A DNA stretch of 64,000 nucleotides, from assembly GCA_040755915.1 (NCBI GenBank), contig JBFLWM010000037.1:21128-85127 (forward strand), given 5' to 3'. Position 1 is the first letter of the stretch. The number at the start of each line of letters is the position of its first letter. The notes below the pieces were generated by a model, which searched no databases, was not told the origin of the DNA, and saw only the letters and a list, made by a program, of their open reading frames with translations. The DNA is from Sulfurivermis sp040755915. GTDB lineage: Bacteria > Pseudomonadota > Gammaproteobacteria > Thiohalomonadales > Thiohalomonadaceae. Both the position numbers and the translations under genes were made by a program. Of the stretch, positions 61,033 to 64,000 are shown piece by piece.

Positions 61033-61192
61033 GGGCTGGCGTGCTTGCCATGAAGATCGCCGAGGGCATATATTCGGCGAGGTTGGTCACGTATCCAGAT
61101 ACATGAAGGCGTTGCAATATTGAGGAGTCGCGGCGTTCGGGTGGTTCCCGACAAAGAGCCGACGACAAGACGAAGAGCGAAACGCCCCCCAA
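61033..61192 (+). other. Non-coding interval in the element, possible replication origin
   Basis: 160 bases without a believable coding frame. A short inverted segment GCCGAGGGCATATATTCGGC (61064-61083 area) could be an origin hairpin nicked by the Rep protein. This role is a guess; no nick motif is proven. Confidence 0.35.
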
Positions 61193-61345
61193 ATGAATAG
61201 CCCCGCGAGTGCGCCAACACCCCGGGGCCGTGACCGGTCCATCACTAACCTTGACACAGGAGTCTTGACCGATATGCAGAAGTTTACCCGTATTCCTTCC
61301 CAGCGCAACAACTTCCCGCGCCCACCGTTTGCGCATAATGTATAT
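61193..61345 (+). other. Displaced 5' end of the rep gene
   Basis: This frame starts at ATG 61193 or ATG 61274; AGGAG (61258-61262) lies 11 bases before 61274. It runs MQKFTRIPSQRNNFPRPPF then AHNVY through the right dif core. After recombination at the cores, codon phase is preserved, and the next codon is 59207 (AAT) of the rep gene, giving a 382- or 409-aa Rep. In the chromosome it instead reads YVKYDMWWYK and stops at 61402. Not expressed as a separate gene with certainty. Confidence 0.7.
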
Positions 61346-61355
61346 TATGTTAAAT
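61328..61355. other. Right dif-like site (attR), probable functional chromosomal dif
   Basis: TTTGCGCATAA-TGTATA-TTATGTTAAAT. 26 of 28 bases are those of E. coli dif; the XerD arm is perfect. Dimer resolution site, normally in the replication terminus. Host flank continues to the right. Combining left-junction XerC arm with right-junction XerD arm gives a pre-integration dif matching E. coli in 27 of 28 bases. Confidence 0.85.
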
Positions 61356-61775
61356 ATGATATGTGGTGGTATAAACGGGTGGACGACAACAAAAAGTACT
61401 GAACATCCTCCACTCGCGATTGAGGCTGGCGCGGCTGTCGGTGCCGGTTTCACCGTCGCGGCGCACCAGGACGGTGCCCTCCCCCACGGTGGCGCGGGTG
61501 AGTTGGGCGCGGTCGCGGCTCTGGTACTGGGCGTCGAGGCTGTTGACGCGGGTCTGGCGGCCGGTGTTGCCGGCACCGCAGCCGCTGCCGCCGGCGGCGC
61601 TGCAGGATTGGCTGGTCTGGACGCCGAATGGGGATGATGCGATGTACGCTTGCGGTGCTTCCCACGCAAGCAGCGAGAACAAAGCGAAAAGGAGGGTATG
61701 TGCTCTCTTCAGCACGGACTCATATCTTCTGGTGCTTGGCGAACCAGGTAAGTTTGCCGGTCTCGTAGTCCACAT
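61350..61775 (-). pseudogene. Fragment of a CdiA/FHA-type exoprotein
   Basis: A 141-codon frame with a region, NTGRQTRVNSLDAQYQSRDR then AQLTRATVGEGTVLVRRDG and ending SRASLNRE, matching the conserved pre-toxin part of filamentous hemagglutinin/CDI proteins (pattern ARATIGQGT... LNRD). After about residue 120 the similarity ends and the frame stops inside the dif site. No start signal is convincing, and the secretion and repeat domains are absent. A broken remnant. Confidence 0.6.
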
Positions 61776-62241
61776 AGTATTCCTGCGGAAACTGCGACCA
61801 GGTCATGGTTTCAAGACGGTCAATGCCGGGACGGAAGGGTTTAGGATATGAACTTCCTGCGACAACATCGTCCCATGGATATTTGTTTTGATCGCCAAAT
61901 CGCTTATAAGAGCCGTCATTCTGCCTTATGTACAGTTTTATGTTCTTAAACACCTCCTCCAACAACGCCCCCGTCTCCGAATGAAACGGCTGCTCTATCT
62001 GCCAAATCAAATGACCGTCGGATTTGGCGTAGCAGAAGATGTTGCGATAGATGTCATACAGATTCGATGCGTGATACCAATTCAATAAAACGATCAAACG
62101 CTCATTGAATTCAAGATAGCTTAGAACCGGCCCGGCACACTCCACCTCCTTGCCGTTAACCAACTTGAACGCACCAATCTTCTTAACACGCTCACCATCA
62201 CGTAAATTGAATTCACGCTCCAAGGGTTGCACTATATTCAT
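61720..62241 (-). CDS. Putative immunity protein for the adjacent CDI-type toxin
   Basis: A 173-aa soluble acidic/aromatic protein (MNIVQPLEREFNLRDGER, VSYLEFNERLIVLLNWYH) unrelated to any family I can name. ATG 62241 overlaps the toxin stop by four bases (ATGA), the arrangement of toxin-immunity pairs. Probable antitoxin; base composition is lower in GC than its neighbours, consistent with a transferred cassette. Confidence 0.65.
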   Translation of the reverse strand: MNIVQPLEREFNLRDGERVKKIGAFKLVNGKEVECAGPVLSYLEFNERLIVLLNWYHASNLYDIYRNIFCYAKSDGHLIWQIEQPFHSETGALLEEVFKNIKLYIRQNDGSYKRFGDQNKYPWDDVVAGSSYPKPFRPGIDRLETMTWSQFPQEYYVDYETGKLTWFAKHQKI

Positions 62242-63541
62242 TGCAGTGGCCTCGGATTCTGATACCAGTCAGGCGGTAAATCTTCCTTATTTCCCTGAAT
62301 CCGCCACTGCTGCCCGCCGCCATTGCCGAAGTGATTCGCGGCACCACCATTCTCCGGCAGCTTGCCAGCCGCCGTGCTCACCGTCGCCCGCACTGGGCGA
62401 TCAGGCTTTACATCAACTATATGGGTCGGTATCTGTGGCAAGGAAAATTTCTGCTGGATTTCGGTGGCGCTCATCAATGTACCGTCCGGACGGATAATTT
62501 CGGAGTTGGGCATCACCCAGTCGCCGACTGAGTCACTCTTCAGGTCTTTTACTGTTGCGGCATCGGACCTGAACACATGCACCATCTCCCTATCCTGCGG
62601 GAAGTCGGTGGTGACGACGGCTTTATCAGGCACGTGCTCGAGACGATACCTCTCGCCATAGCGCTCAGCACCCGCTTGATTAACGTCTGCGCCAGAACGA
62701 ATAGAGTAAACAGGCACACTCTGCCCATCCACCCCCGAGGAGATGTCCTCCCCCACCTCCCGCAGCCATGCCGCATCAATCGCCTTCTGGTTCTGCGCGG
62801 AGAGGGGCTGGCCGCCCACCCACGGCCCCAGCTCGTCCATCTGGCGCTGATGGTCCGCCTCCATTGCGCGGCGGACGGCGTCCGCGTCCAGGAGCGTATC
62901 ACGCCGGGCCAGGGTGCCGGCGCTGTCCGCCGCCTGTTCCAGGCCTTCCTTGACGGCCTGTTTCCCACCCTGGGTCAGTGCGCTGCCGGTGCCCGCGGTC
63001 GCCAGGGCGGCGGTGAGTTCGATGGCGCCGATGGCGGAGTCGGCCGCGTGTCCCACCTGCGCGCTGCGGTCGCCTTGCAGGCGGTCCACCAGGGCCTTGT
63101 CGGCGGCAAGGCCTTCATTGGCCATGTCCGGAATCAGCGGCTTGACGCCGCGCTCACCGATGTCCTCCGCCAGTCCGGCCAGGCTGTCCCACAGGCCGCC
63201 GGCCACCTGTTTGGCAAAGCCCCATGCGCCTTCCCGGTCGATGGCCTCGCCCAGCTGGCGAGCGGTATCCGCTCCCTTGTCCCAGACCGCGCCGCCGGTT
63301 TCCAGCGTACCTACTTCATCCAGCGGGGCCTTGCCGCTGGCGGTGCCGCGGTCGCCTTGCAGGCGATCCACCAGGGCCTTGTCGGCGGCGAGGCCTTCAT
63401 TGGCCATGTCCGGGATCAGCGGCTTGACGCCGCGCACCGATGTCCTCCGCCAGTCCGGCCAGGTTGTCCCACAGGCCACCGGCCACCTGTTTGGCAAAGC
63501 CCCATGCGCCTTCCCGGTCGATGGCCTCGCCCAGCTGGCGG
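62238..63541 (-). pseudogene. Orphan CDI/polymorphic toxin C-terminal cassette with duplicated pretoxin repeat and frameshift
   Basis: The frame 63497-62238 encodes a pretoxin repeat, then ADHQRQMDELGPWVGG, and a C-terminal toxin domain (WVMPNSEIIRPDG, FSLPQIPTHIVDVK, GGGQQWRI, ending NPRPLQ) typical of polymorphic toxins. Upstream, a second copy of the ~66-aa repeat (ARQLGEAIDREGAWGFAKQ, GVKPLIPDMANEGLAADK, ALVDRLQGDR) is out of frame owing to a 2-bp deletion (CGCTCACC to CGCACC near 63435). There is no secretion signal or start. Toxin activity is unknown; probably silent donor or decayed cassette. Confidence 0.65.
63068..63541. repeat. ~200-bp tandem duplication with 280-282 bp period
   Basis: The right copy (about 63345-63541) repeats the left (about 63068-63264) at an offset of 282 bp, falling to 280 past the 2-bp deletion. 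Identity looks high by eye. It joins the SymE-like gene leader at 63542, so the outer copy is truncated there. Confidence 0.65.
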
Positions 63542-63548
63542 GCGCTAA

Positions 63549-63734
63549 ATGCTAGACCCGACCCCGTTTCTGCGCGAGTACCCGGCTCGCGAAGACCGGC
63601 CACACCACTCGCGGCGCGTGCCCTGGCTGCAGATGCGCGGCGACTGGCTCAGTGCCGCCGGCTTCGATGTCCGCGCCCCGGTGCGGGTGCGGATCATGCG
63701 CGGCTGCTTGGTGTTGACGGTCGAGGAGGCGTGA
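63549..63734 (+). CDS. SymE-family type I toxin-like protein
   Basis: A 61-aa protein. The C-terminal core LQMRGDWLSAAGFDVRAPVR followed by VRIMRGCLVLTVEEA is the SymE pattern (RG.WL..AGF..G..V.VRVM.GCLVLT). SymE-like proteins with AbrB-type fold cut or bind RNA and are often found beside CDI/FHA cassettes in Xanthomonas and Burkholderia. ATG 63549 is in a repeat boundary. A strong hairpin follows. Confidence 0.75.
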   Translation: MLDPTPFLREYPAREDRPHHSRRVPWLQMRGDWLSAAGFDVRAPVRVRIMRGCLVLTVEEA

Positions 63735-63741
63735 AAAGACA

Positions 63742-63774
63742 AAGCCCCGCTCGGCCGCGAGGCCGGCGGGGCTT
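63742..63774 (+). terminator. Terminator-like hairpin after symE
   Basis: AAGCCCCGC (63742-63750) pairs with GCGGGGCTT (63766-63774), and inner CGGCC/GGCCG also pair around a GCGA loop, making a nearly continuous 14-bp stem. It is followed by CGATGTT, a weak T tract. Confidence 0.6.
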
Positions 63775-63779
63775 CGATG

Positions 63780-63923
63780 TTAAGCATCTCCGTTCTTTTG
63801 ACCAGAGATGCCAGGTTGGTAGCGCGGATTCTGAATAAACTCTCCGGTCAAGTTACCGGTCTCGTCTACCTTCGGGAGTGTCAGAATTTCTGTGTGTGAA
63901 GCGGGTTTGATACGTTCTCTCAT
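63780..63923 (-). CDS. 47-aa small ORF, unknown
   Basis: MRERIKPASHTEILTLPKVD onwards, with a ETGNLTGEFIQNPRYQPG segment; 47 aa. No Shine-Dalgarno is visible and no family is recognised. It could be a further fragment of a toxin cassette. Confidence 0.3.
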   Translation of the reverse strand: MRERIKPASHTEILTLPKVDETGNLTGEFIQNPRYQPGISGQKNGDA

Positions 63924-63944
63924 TTAGGTTCGCCGGGATTCATT

Positions 63945-64000
63945 TTACTGAACTGCGCGAATAAAGCGATCGTCATATAGGATGGCGAACTGGTTCATCG
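63945..64000 (-). CDS. C-terminal end of a gene entering from the right
   Basis: An open frame ending ...NQFAILYDDRFIRAVQ at a TAA (63945-63947), continuing past the window edge. Too short for identification; it may also start at the ATG 63998. Confidence 0.3.
   Translation of the reverse strand, partial: MNQFAILYDDRFIRAVQ

Larger units (their letters stand above)
59191..61345. mobile_element. ~2.14 kb dif-integrated minimal inovirus-like satellite
   Basis: Bounded by a 16-bp direct repeat TGCGCATAATGTATAT (59191-59206 and 61330-61345) inside dif-like sites. It contains only a rep gene, a HTH/DUF3653-like gene, and a ~160 bp non-coding stretch (61033-61192); no capsid, assembly or integrase gene is present, so integration must use host XerC/XerD. 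Inoviruses of the CTX, VGJ and TLC types integrate at dif and satellites such as TLC and RS1 depend on a helper phage. This one is unusually small. Confidence 0.75.

Noticed and set aside
60986..61669. 227-codon minus-strand frame across the dif site and element edge
   Set aside because: Low-complexity Pro/Ala/Arg composition at one end, no motif; runs antisense to the rep leader and is better explained by high-GC chance.

Overview
This window is a high-GC gammaproteobacterial chromosome segment from a chemolithotrophic sulfur oxidiser. The diagnostic locus is a complete oxidative (reverse) dissimilatory sulfite reductase cluster, dsrABEFHCMKLJOP with dsrN and dsrR, in an order very like that of purple sulfur bacteria and their chemotrophic relatives; dsrS is not seen. 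Housekeeping genes (uvrC, pgsA, rsmJ, rlmD, dusC, nagZ, holB, tmk, tatD) also fit Gammaproteobacteria. No genus can be fixed from the sequence.

Layout. 1-1331: uvrC end, pgsA, and tRNA-Gly(GCC), tRNA-Cys(GCA), tRNA-Leu(UAA) behind a near-consensus promoter. 1411-15545 (minus strand): a carbon/electron island made of rnfB, a giant 1644-aa pyruvate:ferredoxin oxidoreductase, rnfC-D-G-E-A with a small Cys-rich membrane protein, PEP synthase and its regulator PpsR; a CysB-like LysR gene is divergent. Rnf could supply reduced ferredoxin, PFOR make or split pyruvate, and PEP synthase move carbon towards gluconeogenesis (a class I aldolase lies nearby). 16.7-31.4 kb: ordinary housekeeping and cell-wall genes. 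31.4-34.5 kb: csiV-like gene and a NarXL-type two-component system. 34.6-48.5 kb: the dsr locus. 48.5-51.1 kb: a divergent four-gene group with a 59-aa protein, a 238-aa protein of unknown function, a stand-alone Cas6-like protein and a DsrC paralogue lacking both functional cysteines. 51.1-59.0 kb: conserved unknowns, tmk-holB-pilZ-tatD, a CHASE2 class III cyclase, and a convergent gene fusing two cyclic-nucleotide-binding domains to rhodanese.

The right end (59.19-64.0 kb) is accessory DNA. A ~2.14 kb element with only an inovirus-type replication gene and a phage HTH/DUF3653-like gene lies between two direct copies of a XerCD dif core. The right copy is nearly identical to E. coli dif, so this should be the replication terminus. 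The rep start codon and first codons sit at the RIGHT end of the integrated element: recombination between the two cores would join 61193-61345 in frame to 59207-60283 and rebuild full-length Rep. It looks like a minimal dif-integrating satellite phage that splits its own replication gene on integration. Beyond it lie broken CdiA/FHA-type toxin cassettes with an immunity-like gene and a SymE-like toxin.

Regulation seen directly: a perfect FNR-type box (TTGAT-N4-ATCAA) is centred exactly 41.5 bp before the inferred start of a TATAAT promoter reading into dsrA, the geometry of a class II FNR/CRP-family activated promoter. Hairpins divide the dsr and rnf loci into transcription units. No CRISPR array was seen.
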